A stretch of DNA of 64,000 nucleotides, taken from NCBI RefSeq assembly GCF_033568475.1, contig NC_133121.1, positions 134,448,375 through 134,512,374 on the forward strand, read 5' to 3'. Both the position numbers and the translations under genes were made by a program. Below, one piece after another: positions 21,061 through 33,203 of the stretch. This stretch comes from Henckelia pumila. Taxonomy: Eukaryota > Streptophyta > Magnoliopsida > Lamiales > Gesneriaceae. The notes beneath the pieces were generated by a model. That model saw only the letters and a list, made by a program, of their open reading frames with translations, searched no databases and was not told the DNA's origin. Numbering within the stretch: position 1 is the first letter of the stretch; every line of letters starts with the position of its first letter.

Positions 21061-22903
21061 TGTTGGAGAACCGTGATCAGATCAATCAGGATTGATACCC
21101 GGTGCAGCGAAAGTTTAAAAATTTTATATGGAACGATTCCATAATGGGTATCAAAACTTTACGATTAAATTGTGCGTGTAAAAATTAAATAACAATTAAA
21201 TTTTTACCTCCAATCTCGAATCGAGATTATGGACACCAACAGATTACTCTGCTCTTGTTGTATATCCCAGGAACTGATGGACGAACAATTCTTCAATCAG
21301 GTCCACGAACAGAAGTTTAATCTCTCTGATAGATTGCACTAGAAAATCTATCAGAAGTTTCTACGAAGAGAATTAACGAATTTGATCCGTTAAACCAGAC
21401 TGCAAATTCAAAATTCACAGGGTGGAATTTTCGAGCAGAGAGGGAGAGGGGGGCGGCCACTTAGAGAGAAAAACAGCTAGGGTTTTCGAAAATTGTGACC
21501 TCTGTTGTGTAATTTCTGTACTGCAATAACTTATTTATAATGTGGGCTGCTAACAGTTTAGGGCCCATTAGTCATAAGTTCAAGCCTGACAAGCAAAGCC
21601 CGCATGTTCAGAAATTAATATAAAATTCATCGTGACTCAGATTGATAAACCAATTTCACCAATGTTCACAGAAACCATTTCTGCATCTTTTAGAGTCAAG
21701 ATAAATTTTCTGAATCCGAATTCAGTGGTTTCCAAAAAAATGCCCATCCCTATGTCATTTTAGGAAATCTTACTCCTCTACTCTTAAATAAGAAGTCCCA
21801 CTTCTTTGTTCATTAAATTTAACTCTTTAAATTTAACTATCTCAACGGGGATTAAAAATCCATTACTTGTGTGACCCTCAATGGTTCAGGGATACAGCTA
21901 GCTGTGGGCTCACAACTCCTTGTGACTCGGAACAACAATTTCCGACTTGCCCATCGAATCATGGTAAGAGCACCTAGCAACATCGCCCCATGATTCCCTA
22001 GGTATCACTGATAGTGCCTGCAAGAACCAATAGATTTTGGTTAGCGTACAGTACGGTCCCTTCATCCAAATATCCCGATCGAATCAACAACCATTGGTAA
22101 ATCGAGAGTCGTTCAAGATTCGATAACTATGCAATACATCTTGAAGATCAAATAGTGACATCGCATGTGCTACTAAGAAACCATTTCTTAAAACACATCA
22201 TGTACTCTGGCCAGAGATTCGTCACACTAATATCTCCTCAGATTGCATAGGATATCCACACTAGCAAGTATGTGGTGAATCCTTGACAACAAAGCATCGA
22301 CTCCTATATGTGTCGTAACTGTACCCAATCCCGACACCTGATGACCCCAATAGAGTCGGTAAACGAGTCAAAGTACAGTACTAGCATATAGAGTCTCAAT
22401 GATGTTTCAAGTAGTAAGGACTAATGGTGTACAACCAAAACCGCGGACTTTATCCACTCGATAAGTGATAACCACTTGGAAAGTCCGGATAGGGTAGTTC
22501 GATCATTCATCGTATGAATATCCATTTGCATGCTTTGAACATCTCTATGTTCCATACCAATGAAACGTGGTACTCGGCATCGCAAATGCTAGTCTCAATC
22601 TCGAGCGATCCTTATCCTTATTAACGGACGGCTCAATTGACTAGGAACTGTTTAGAATATACAGTGACTATAAGATGTGTTTCATGATAGCCATCCCCAT
22701 GTGCCACCACATCCTACATGCACTATAGTATATTCAAGGTCTTCATCTAAACATCTTATAGTATGTCACAACATAATAATATGATAAAAGATAAAGTAAA
22801 CGCCTTTATAAAAGTGTAAATTATATTAAACAAAAGATTGTTTATACATAGAGTCATCAAAGTCCTTAGCCACAAGTTGGCTCACCGGGCACCCACTCTT
22901 TCA
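21061..22903 (-). repeat. 3' LTR of inner copia (1843 bp)
   Basis: On the plus strand it begins TGTTGGAGAACC and ends ACTCTTTCA. The element is transcribed on the minus strand, so this is the 3' LTR. Confidence 0.95.
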
Positions 22904-22918
22904 ATCTCCCACTTGCCC
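22904..22918 (-). promoter_or_regulatory. Polypurine tract of inner copia
   Basis: On the minus strand GGGCAAGTGGGAGAT lies immediately before the 3' LTR, as needed to prime plus-strand DNA. Confidence 0.75.
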
Positions 22919-25900
22919 TATAGCCAACTAGTCATACTACGCAGTCCCATTGCTTCGCGATGTTTGTCAAATAATGGTCCTGGCAAGGGCTTAGTAAGTG
23001 GATCAGCGATATTGTCTGCAGAGGTCACTCTCTCGACAGTGATGTCTCCTCTTTCCACGATCTCCAGGATGATGTGGTATTTCCTCACTACGTGTTTGGA
23101 TCTTTGATGAGACCTTGGTTCCTTTGCCTGAGCAATGGCACCCGTGTTGTCACAGTACACCGGGACTGGACCAACAACTTCAGGAATAACGCCCAACTCT
23201 TGGACGAAATTCCTCATCCAAACGGCCTCTTTAGCAGCAGCTGATGCTGCAATGTATTCTGCCTCAGTGGTGGAATCCGCTGTGGTGTCCTGCTTGGAAC
23301 TCTTCCAAGAGAAAGCACCGCCATTGAGCATGAACACAAATCCAGAGGTAGACTTCGAGTCATCCACGTCACTTTGGAAGCTAGAGTCGGTATAGCCTTC
23401 CAATTTCAGTTCTCTTCCTCCATATACCATGAACATATTCTTAATCCTTCGTAAGTACTTAAGAATGTCCTTCACGGCTTTTCAATGCATTTGACCGGGA
23501 TTAGCTTGATATCTGCTCGTGACACTCAGAGCAAATGCTACATCCGGTCTGGTAGATATCATCCCATACATGATACTACCAATGGCTGACGCATATGGTA
23601 CATGTGTCATTTTCTCTATCTCTTCATCAGTCTTGGGACACATAGACTTGGATAGAGAAACTCCATGACACATAGGTAGATGTCCTCTCTTGGACCCATC
23701 CATTGAAAACCATTTCAATATGGTGTCGATGTAGGTTGCTTGAGTGAGTCCTATCATTCTCTTAGATCTATCTCTATAGATCTGTATCCCTAGAATATAG
23801 GATGCCTCACCCAAATCCTTCATCGAGAATCTACCTGATAACCATATCTTTGTTGACTGCAACATCCCTACGTCATTCCCAATGAGTAGGATGTCATCAA
23901 CATAAAGTACTAAGAATGTCACAGCATCCTTAACTACTTTCTTGTACACGCACGGTTCCTCCGGGTTCTTGATGAAACCAAAATCCTTTATTGTTTCATC
24001 AAATTTCTGGTTCCAACTTCTTGATGCTTGTTTGAGACCATAGATCGATCTCTGAAGCTTGCATACCTTATGCTCGCTTCCCATGGATGTGTATCCCTCA
24101 GGCTGCGTCATATAGATCTCTTCCTTAATGTTTCCATTAAGAAATGCAGTCTTCACATCCATTTGCCATATCTCATAGTCATACCAAGCAGCTATGGCAA
24201 TAAGGATTCTTATGGACTTGAACATTGCAACTGGTGAAAAGGTTTCATCATAGTCAACTCCTTGTCTTTGAGTATAACCTTTCGCCACCAATCGTGCCTT
24301 GTAGGTCAGTACCTTACCATCAGGCCCAAGCTTTCTCTTGTAGATCCATTTACACCCTATTGGAACAATTCCATCTGGAGGATCTACTAAAGACCAAACT
24401 TGGTTTGTATGCATCGAATCTATTTCCGACTGCATAGCTTCAAGCCATAAATTTGAATCCGCATCAGAAATGGCTTCCTTGAAGTTTCTTGGATCACATC
24501 CAACATCGGGTTCATCTTGATCCCCTTCAAGAAGAAGACCATATCGAATAGGAGGTCTAGAAGTCCTCTCGGATCTTCTAGGTATAGGCGTGTCCATCAT
24601 TGGTTCCTGAGATGTAGGAATATTATTTTGTATTTCGGGTTATTCTCGAATTTCTTCGAGTTCCATCATCTCGCCTTTCTTATCCAATAAGAACTCCTTC
24701 TCCAAGAAGGTGGCATTCCTTGAAACAAACACCTTTGTTTCAGCAGGATGATAGAAATAATATCTGATTGAATTCTTCGGATACCCTACAAAATAACATA
24801 AGGTGGATCGACTATCCAACTTATCTCCCACTGTCTGCTTCACGTAAGCAGGACATCCCCAAATCCTCAAGTACGAATACTTAGGAGCTTTGCCATTCCA
24901 TAACTCGTATGGTGTTTTATCCACTGCTTTGGTATGGACGTTGTTCAACAACAATACCGCTGTTTCAAGCGCGTAGCCCCAAAACGAAGGTGGAAGCTCA
25001 GTGAAGCTCATCATGGATCGAACCATGTCCAACAAAGTTCGATTACGACGCTCCGATACACCATTCAGCTGAGGTGTCATAGGAGGAGTCCACTGTGAGA
25101 GAATCCCATTCTCTTTCAGATAGTCCAAAAACTCGGTACTTAAGTATTCTCCACCTCGATCCGATCGAAGTGCTTTAATACTTTTACCTAGCTTGTTTTC
25201 TACTTCAGCCTTTAATTTTTTGAACTTTTCAAATGCTTCAGACTTATATTTCATTAAATATAAATACCCATACCTAGAATAATCATCAGTAAAGGTAATG
25301 AAGTAGGTGTGGCCAAATTGAGTACCAATTCTAAATGGACCACAAACATCTGTATGGATCAAATCCAACAGATTTTGACTACGCTCAGGTTTCCCCTTAA
25401 AAGGTGATTTAGTCATTTTTCCTTTCAGGCAGGACTCACAAGTAGATAGAGAGTTAATATCAGACATATCAAACATGCCCTCTCCCACTAGCTTGTTCAT
25501 CCTCCTTGAGGAAATATGACCTAGCCTAGCATGCCAAAGGTTTGCCGGGTTTTGACTATCGATTTTCCTTTTGTTCGTTGTTACCGGTTTATCAACATAA
25601 TTTATTGGAACGTCTTTTAATTTTAAGTTATATAGATCGTTTTCAAGTTGTCCATTTCCAATCAAACATTCATTCTTGTAAATATTGCAAATCTCATTCA
25701 CAAAATTGCAAGAAAAACCATCTCTATCAAGCATAGAAACAGAAATAATGTTTTTAATCAAATCTGGAACAAATAAAACATCTCTCAAAAGTAACTTAAA
25801 ATCGTTCTGCAAAATTAAATAAACGTCTCCTACAGCTTTGGCTTCAACTCTAGAACCATTTCCGAGCCTCAGCTGGGTCTCACCCATTCTAAGCTTGCGA

Positions 25901-26831
25901 CTTCTTGTCATCACCTGCAAATCATTGCAAATGTGAGATCCACATCCGGTATCTAATACCCAAGAAGTAGTATTAAGTGAAACATTTATTTCAATATAAA
26001 ACATACCCGTCGCAGTTCGCAACTGCTCTAGATATTCCTTGCAGTTACGTTTCCAATGACCAGGTTTCTTGCAGTGATGACAAACATCCTTGGACTTTTC
26101 CATGTTTGAAGCCTTTGTCTTGTTCTTCTTCTCGGGTTCGGTTTTCTTGGATGGGGCAGAACGTTTCTTACCCTTTGTACTTGGCCCCTTCTTAGCAGAA
26201 GAAGAGGAGCCCACCAAGAGAACCGATTTATCCTTCTTTAAAGTGGCTTCATAAGTTACAAGCATATTGACCATCTCTTCAAGGGAGGCCTCTATCTTGT
26301 TCATATTGAAATTCACCACAAAATCGTCAAACGATGAAGGAAGAGAGAGAAGTAATAAGTCCACATTGAGTTCATGCTCCAATACCAAATCAAGCGTTAC
26401 CAACTTCTGAATGAGCCAAATCACTCGTACCCCATGATCACGGACCGAAGTCCCTTCACGCATGCGACACGTCATTAACTCTTTTACAGTAGCGAACCTT
26501 TCAGCTCTTGATTGAGCCCCAAAAAGTTCCTTGAGTTGTACGTGAATGTCAGCAGCATTCACGGTATCCTCAAATCGCCTCTGGAGTTCATCAGACATCG
26601 ATGCTTGCATATAGCATTTGGCCTTGATATCATGGTCCCACCATGTATCAAGTTTGGCCAACTCTTCCGGACTTATGTCAGCTGGTGCTTCCTTCGGAGG
26701 AGATTTTTCTAACATGTGAGCATCTTCTCCGAGGTCAAGACAATCTTCAACTTACGGAACCATTCCGTATAGTTTGCGCCAGTCAGTTTATTTTGTTCGA
26801 GAATAGAGAATAGTGGATTGCGCGAATTCAT
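22918..26831 (-). pseudogene. gag-pol of inner copia, three lesions
   Basis: The original start is ATG 26829-26831 (MNSRNPLFSILEQNKL). A one-base deletion near 26716 shifts the frame. From 26715 one frame runs to 22918 with TAA at 24640-24642 and TGA at 23482-23484. In order it encodes gag with an intact CCHC knuckle (CHHCKKPGHWKRNC), protease (VLDTGCGSH) and GAG-pre-integrase (ARLGHISSRR). Then come integrase with its D, D and E (HTDVCGPF, RSDRGGEY, NGVSERRNR), RT (YVDDILLIG) and RNase H (ADSTTEAEY). Both stops are single transitions. It encodes everything needed for reverse transcription, so proteins from intact sister copies might mobilise it. Confidence 0.93.
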
Positions 26832-28539
26832 CTTAATGAAATACTGAAAAGAAACAGACAATAATCAGTGATTGTTTAATTAATTTACTAAGACATAAAA
26901 TATGCGAAATTTATTTTATGAATCTCACTCCCACTATTTTAACGGTTTCACTACCCTCTAGTGAAAACGGGAAACTGTTTTCCTTAGTGGGAACATGGAG
27001 TCCAATTGACAAACTATGGTCCCGAATAATATCAGCCAACCATAATTTTCAAAAGGTAGAGCCCAATTGCTTCCAAAGCAACCTCCACGTTGTTACCTCA
27101 TGTCCAATAAGGGCCCAATAATATGACGCCGTTTATTGTGACATGTCAAGATGACCCATCAATATTAAGTTGTGATGGACGGTCGCCATGTGGATCCCCC
27201 AATAATATGAGCCGATCCCATGGGAGTTCCACCCAACTTACAACATTTGTCGATCCAATGTACAGCTTTCTGACGAACGGGCCCCCCCCAATAATATGAG
27301 CCGGACCGTATCCGCGGGTAGCATCTCATACATTGATCGTTGATGGAAGTTAGGAACATTTAAACAATTTTAAATTTCCTTTATTTATCTTGATATCAAT
27401 TTTAAATCATATTTAAAATGAGGGATTTTAATTTTGAAAAATTTGTCTCATCATTTAAAATTTGTATGCTTGCGGGATTCATATAATTTAGTCTAAAACA
27501 TGCATACAACGATAATATCATATATTATATAGGATGATCGATTCCATTTCTAATCGACCCGTGGTTGCCAATCACGAGTCTAAGTCCAATTCTAGGTAAT
27601 ATGCAGGTATGCAATGCAATCCTATTACATTGAGCTTCCAATTTACATTTCTTCAGTCTTTATTGTCTGCTGGACCCACCTCCGTCTTCAAATCTTCATC
27701 TCCCACTAAGTCTAATGTATTTACAATAAATAACTATGACAAGTAGGAGATACATTTTAAGGGGTGGGAACGGGCCATAAACTAGGCCCACTTTTATTAC
27801 ATATGACAATTCATATTGGGCCATAAACCAGGCCATTAATAAATCCAACAACAATAAAACAAATGTAAATTCCTAACATACACCTACAAAATTGGTCATG
27901 GCAATCGATCATCCTTATCCAATAATATTTAATTCAAAATTAATTTATTGGATAACATGCAATGACAATTAAATTAAAAGGATAAAATCATATTCCATAT
28001 ATAAAATCTTATTTTACATACAAAATCATATTTTATCTTTTTATCAAATAAAATCATATTTTACATATAAAATCCAATTTTATACATAAAATCATATTTT
28101 ACTCAATATTTCCATAAGATCATATCTTATCATCAATTGTACCAAAAATAATTAATTTCATAAAATCTGATTTAACGGATAAAATCTATAAATTTTCCAA
28201 AAATTCAAATTTATCCAAAAATCAATTTTAAAATTTTCGGACTCGAACAATTCGATCCAACGCCTCGTGGACCAATCAAAAACAATTTTCGATCGGACCA
28301 AAAATAGAATTTTAACATATTAAAATTTTAATTTAAAATAAAAAAATTAATTTTTCCCGAGCTGCCCGGGACGATCCCGGGCAGCGACCATCGCTGCCCT
28401 CCCCGGACAGCGATCCAATCGCTGCCCGTGTTTTGCCCGAAAAAAAAAATTTTATTTTTAAAAAAAATTTATTTTGTTTCAAAAACCGAGGCTTAAAATT
28501 TTTTTGTACAATCGATTAATTTAATCGCTTGATCTGAGC
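26832..28539 (-). other. Untranslated leader of inner copia
   Basis: This is 1.7 kb between the primer site and gag with no supported gene. It contains three spaced copies of CCAATAATATGA(G/C)GCCG-like words (near 27114, 27198 and 27288) and a GC-rich hairpin cluster at 28361-28424. Such leaders carry packaging and dimerisation signals in other retroelements. Confidence 0.6.
28361..28424 (-). other. Competing GC-rich hairpins in the inner-copia leader
   Basis: GCTGCCCGGGA (28361-28371) pairs perfectly with TCCCGGGCAGC (28375-28385) around CGA. GGGCAGCGA (28379-28387) also pairs perfectly with TCGCTGCCC (28391-28399) around CCA. The two share GGGCAGC, so only one can form at a time. A third small hairpin (CAGCGA / TCGCTG) follows at 28408-28424. 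Confidence 0.8.
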
Positions 28540-28557
28540 AACCTGGCTCTGATACCA
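28540..28557 (-). promoter_or_regulatory. Primer binding site of inner copia (initiator tRNA-Met)
   Basis: The plus strand reads AACCTGGCTCTGATACCA, the 3' end of plant initiator tRNA-Met as I know it. The minus-strand RNA is therefore complementary over 18 nt. It is one base from the 5' LTR. Confidence 0.93.
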
Positions 28558-28558
28558 C

Positions 28559-30400
28559 TGTTGGAGAACCGTGATCAGATCAATCAGGATTGATTCCCGG
28601 TGCAGCGGAAGTTTAAAAATTTTATATGGAACGATTCCATAATGGGTATCAAAACTTTACGATTAAATTGTGCGTGTAAAAATTAAATAACAATTAAATT
28701 TTTATCTCCAATCTCGAATCGAGATTATGGACACCAACAGATTACTCTGCTCTTGTTGTATATCCCAGGAACTGATGGACGAACAATTCTTCAATCAGGT
28801 CCACGAACAGAAGTTAATCCCTCTGATAGATTGCACTAGAAAATCTATCAGAAGTTTCTACGAAGAGAATTAACGAATTTGATCCGTTAAACTAGACTGA
28901 AAATTCAAAATTCACAGGGTGGAATTTTCGAGCAGGGAGGGAGAGGGGGACGGCCACTTAGAGAGAAAAACAGCTAGGGTTTTTGAAAATTGTGACCTCT
29001 GTTGTGTAATTTCTGTACTGCAATAACTTATTTATAATGTGGGCTGCTAACAGCTTAGGGCCCATTAGTCATAAGTTCAAGCCTGACAAACAAAGCCCGC
29101 ATGTTCAGAAATTAATATAAAATTCATCGTGACTCAGATTGATAAACCAATTTCACCAATGTTCACAGAAACCATTTCTGCATCTTTTAGAGTCAAGATA
29201 AATTTTCTGAATCCGAATTCAGTGGTTTCCAAAAAAATGCCCATCCCTATGTCATTTTAGGAAATCTTACTCCTCTACTCTTAAATAAGAAGTCTCACTT
29301 CTTTGTTCATTAAATTTAACTTTTTAAATTTAACTATCTCAACGGGGATTAAAAATACATTACTTGTGTGACCCTCAATGGTTCAGGGATACAGCTAGCC
29401 GTGGGCTCACAACTCCTTGTGACTCGGAACAACAATTTCCGACTTGCCCATCGAATCATGGTAAGAGCGCCTAGCAACATCGCCCCATGATTCCCTAGGT
29501 ATCACTGATAGTGCCTGCAAGAACCAATAGATTTTGGTTAGCGTACAGTACGGTCCCTTCATCCAAATATCCCGATCGAATCAACAACCATTGGTAAATC
29601 GAGAGTCGTTCGAGATTCGATAACTATGCAATACATCTTGAAGATCAAATAGTGACATCGCATGCGCTACTAAGAAACCATTTCTTAAAACACATCATGT
29701 ACTCTGGCCAGAGATTCGTCACACTAATATCTCCTCAGATTGCATAGGATATCCACACTAGCAAGTATGTGGTAAATCTTTGACAACAAAGCATCGACTC
29801 CTATATGTGTCGTAACTGTACCCAATCCCGACACCTGATGACCCCAATAGAGTCGGTAAACGAGTTAAAGTACAGTAGTAGCATATAGAGTCTCAATGAT
29901 GTTTCAAGTAGTAAGGACTAATGGTGTACAACCAAAACCGCGGACTTTATCCACTCGATAAGTGATAACCACTTGGAAAGTCCGGATAGGGTAGTTCGAT
30001 CATTCATCGTATAAATATCCATTTGCATGCTTTGAACATCTCTATGTTCCATACCAATGAAACGTGGTACTCGGCATCGCAAATGCTAGTCTCAATCTCG
30101 AGCGATCCTTATCCTTATTAACGGACGGCTCAATCGACTAGGAACTGTTTAGAATATACAGTGACTATAAGATGTGTTTCATGATAGCCATCCCCATGTG
30201 CCACCACATCCTACATGCACTATAGTATATTCAAGGTCTTCATCTAAACATCTTATAGTATGTCACAACATAATAATATGATAAAATATAAAGTAAACGC
30301 CTTTATAAAAGTGTAAATTATATTAAACAAAAGATTGTTTATACATAGAGTCATCAAAGTCCTTAGCCACAAGTTGGCTCACCGGGCACCCACTCTTTCA
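28559..30400 (-). repeat. 5' LTR of inner copia (1842 bp)
   Basis: It is nearly identical to 21061-22903. It adjoins the primer site on its left and the target duplication CTCAA on its right. Confidence 0.95.
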
Positions 30401-30405
30401 CTCAA

Positions 30406-32695
30406 CGATAAAAAATGGGTCCTCAAAGAAAAATCGGTATTTATATCGGTTATGATAGCCCATCAATCATTCAATATCTTGAGCCTCAGACAGGCGATGT
30501 GTTTACAGCACGCTTTGCTGATTGTCATTTTAATGAAAAAATCTTCCCAACGTTAGGGGGAGAAAAGAAACACATCGAAAAGGAAATCACATGGTATGTA
30601 CCATCATTGTTACATTTGGATCCAAGGACCAAACAATGTGAGAAAGATGTACAACAAATTGTGCACTTGCAAAAAATTGAAAATCAAATTCCAGATGCAT
30701 TTGCAGACACAAAAAGGGTAACAAGATCATATATACATGCTGTAAATTCCCCTGCTCGAATTGAAATTCCAAAGAAACAAATTGAAGACACTCATGATTT
30801 CATAAAATGCTTGAAGCATGGAAGGCCAGTCGGTTCCAAGAATAAAAATCCTCGAAAAAGAAAAGGCATAGAGAAACACGATGATCATAAAATAGAAAAT
30901 GGTATTCCAAAAGAAACACCTGATGATGAAAATATTCTGTCAGAACCACAAACTGACGAGAATCGTGAAATTTTTATCAATTATATTAATACTGAAAAAT
31001 ATGGAACCGAAAAGATATAGAAGATATGGATGAGATATTTTCTTATAATGTGGCATGTGACATCATAAATAAAAATGAGGATCATGAACCAAAATCTTTT
31101 GAAGAATGTAAAACTCGTCATGATTGGGCCAAATGGAAAGATGCCATCCAGGTTGAATTGGATTCGCTTAATAAACGTAATGTTTTTGGACCTATAGTCC
31201 TCACACCTAAAGGTGTAAAACCTGTTGGATACAGATGGGTTTTTATTCGAAAGCGAAATGAGAAAAATGAAATAGCAAGATATAAAGCTAGACTTGTTGC
31301 ACAAGATTTTTCTCAAAGGCCTAGAATTGATTATGAAGAAATGTATTCTCCTGTTATGGATGCAATTACGTTTCGATATTTGATTAGTTTGGCCGTGTCT
31401 GAAAATTTGAAAATGTGTCTTATGGATGTTGTTACAGCTTACTTATACAGATCACTTGATAGTGATATATACATGAAAATCTCTGAAAGATTTAAGATGT
31501 CTGAAACACGAAGTTCAAAACCCAGAGAATTTTATTATGTAAAATTGCAAAGATCATTATATGGGTTGAAGCAATCCGGCCGAATGTGGTATAATCGGCT
31601 AAGTGAGCACTTGATGAAAAAGGGATATGTAAATGATCCAATATGCCATTGTATTTTCATCAAGAAAACAACATCCGGATGTGTACTTATTGCTGTATAT
31701 GTTGATGATTTAAATATCATTGGAACGAATAAAGAAATTCAAAAAGTTATGATGTACTTGAAAAAAGAATTCGAAATGAAGGATCTTGGGAAAACCAAGT
31801 ATTGTCTGGGTTTGCAAATCGAACAAAAAGAATGTGAAATTTTTGTTCACCAGGAAAATTATACAGAAAATATCCTTAAACGTTTTAATATGGATAAATC
31901 AAATCCATTAAATACTCCAATGGTTGTAAGATCATTTAACATAGAAAAGGATCCATTCCGTCCATGTGAAGATGATGAAGTTATTCTTGGTCCAAAAGTA
32001 CCATATCTAAGTACCATTGATGCCCTTATGTATCTTGCAAATTGCACTAGACCTGATATATCTTTTGCTGTAAATTTATTGGCAAGATTCAGTTCATATC
32101 CAACAAAGAGGCACTGGAACAGAATTAAACATATATTCCGTTATTTACGAGGAACGACAGATTTGAGACTTTTGTACTCAAAAAACACCAATCAAAGTAT
32201 CATTGGTTATGCTGATGCTGGATATTTATCTGATCCACATAAGGCACGTTCCCAAACCGGATATGTATTTACTCGTGGAGGCACCGCAATTTCTTGGCGT
32301 TCACAGAAACAAACACTCGTAACAACTTCATCAAATCACACCGAGATTATTGCATTACATGAAGCAAGTCGTGAATGTGTATGGTTAAAGTCAATGACCA
32401 AACATATTCAAATATCGTGTGGATTGACAGTAGACAAGAAGCCTGTGACACTATATGAAGATAATGTTGCATGTATTGCTCAAATGAAAGAAGGATACAT
32501 CAAAAGTGACAGAACCAAACATATCCCCCCAAAATTTTTTGCCTACACTCAAGAGTTTGAGAAGAATAAAGATATTGATATCTGTTACATTCAATCAAGT
32601 GAGAACTCATCAGATCTCTTCACAAAGACACTTCCCACGACGATATTCAGAAAGCATATATACAACATTGGGATGCACAATCTACGGAATATGTG
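30406..32695 (+). pseudogene. pol part 2 of outer copia: integrase end, RT and RNase H
   Basis: Coding resumes after the inner element with a stop (TAA 30409-30411) and then MGPQRKIGIYIGY, the C-terminal integrase region. A frameshift near 31000 precedes an open frame of 556 codons from 31026. It carries the RT blocks (WVFIRKRNEKNEIARYKARL, LYGLKQSGRMWYNRL), the catalytic YVDDL near 31699 and RNase H with YADAGYLSDPHKARSQTG. The stretch ends HNLRNM, the usual end of this polyprotein. Confidence 0.88.
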
Positions 32696-32850
32696 AAGAA
32701 TCACTCATGTTAACATGAGGGAGAGTTTACGTGGTTGCACTCTTTTTTCCTTACTATGGTTTTTATCCCACTGGGTTTTTCCTAGTAAGGTTTTTAACGA
32801 GGCAATATAAAACACGTAATGAAAACAGTCATCATATCACGATCATCATC

Positions 32851-32861
32851 ACAAGGAGGAG
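32851..32861 (+). promoter_or_regulatory. Polypurine tract of outer copia
   Basis: ACAAGGAGGAG lies directly before the TG of the 3' LTR. Confidence 0.7.
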
Positions 32862-33133
32862 TGTTGAAAAATATATTATTATTATTATGTTGAATATTGA
32901 ATGTTGAATATTGAATATTGAATATTGAGTTGTAAAATGTGTAAAATTAGTGTGTGATGATGTAGATGATGATGTATTAATTTTTGGACTAATATCAAAT
33001 GTGGATCTATAAATAGGTCTTTATTTGTGATTAAAAATACAATTGAGTTGAGAGAAAAATATTATAAAGTGTAGAGTTTGATATATTTTGAGTTTTGGAG
33101 TTTTTACTTTTTACCATATATTTTTACTTTTTC

Positions 33134-33139
<6 letters not shown>
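32862..33139 (+). repeat. 3' LTR of outer copia (278 bp)
   Basis: It starts TGTTGAAAAATA, ends TTCACAACA and matches 17419-17689. It has extra TTGAATA units and is followed by a (TA)n run. Confidence 0.92.
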
Positions 33140-33192
<53 letters not shown>

Positions 33193-33203
33193 TTATTGAA
33201 AGC

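Larger units (their letters stand above)
21061..30400 (-). mobile_element. Nested full-length Ty1-copia element (inner), near-intact
   Basis: It is 9,340 bp with two LTRs of 1,843 and 1,842 bp that differ at only a few positions per few hundred bases by eye. It has a perfect initiator tRNA-Met primer site, a long leader with strong hairpins, one gag-pol frame and a polypurine tract. It lies in the outer copia integrase with target duplication CTCAA at 21056-21060 and 30401-30405. All catalytic motifs are present, but one frameshift and two stops break the frame. Two solo LTRs of the family lie elsewhere in the window, so it has been active in this genome. Confidence 0.95.
17419..33139 (+). 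mobile_element. Decayed Ty1-copia retrotransposon (outer), split by a nested element
   Basis: It is bounded by related LTRs of 271 and 278 bp and has primer site, leader, gag, then protease, integrase, RT and RNase H in copia order. The 9.3-kb inner element (21061-30400) interrupts the integrase. Both outer borders lie in TA repeats, so a short duplication cannot be told from the repeat. Many stops and at least two frameshifts make it inactive. Removing the inner element would leave about 6.4 kb. The gag starts MSNLTKIEF, which I recognise as a widespread short-LTR copia group, but I do not name a lineage. Confidence 0.9.

Noticed and set aside
27165-27359. 64-codon minus-strand frame in the inner-copia leader
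   Set aside because: It is in an untranslated leader and contains a spaced repeat; no protein similarity seen.
33140-33186. (TA)n open frame encoding Tyr-Ile repeats
   Set aside because: It is a microsatellite at the outer-copia insertion site, not a gene.
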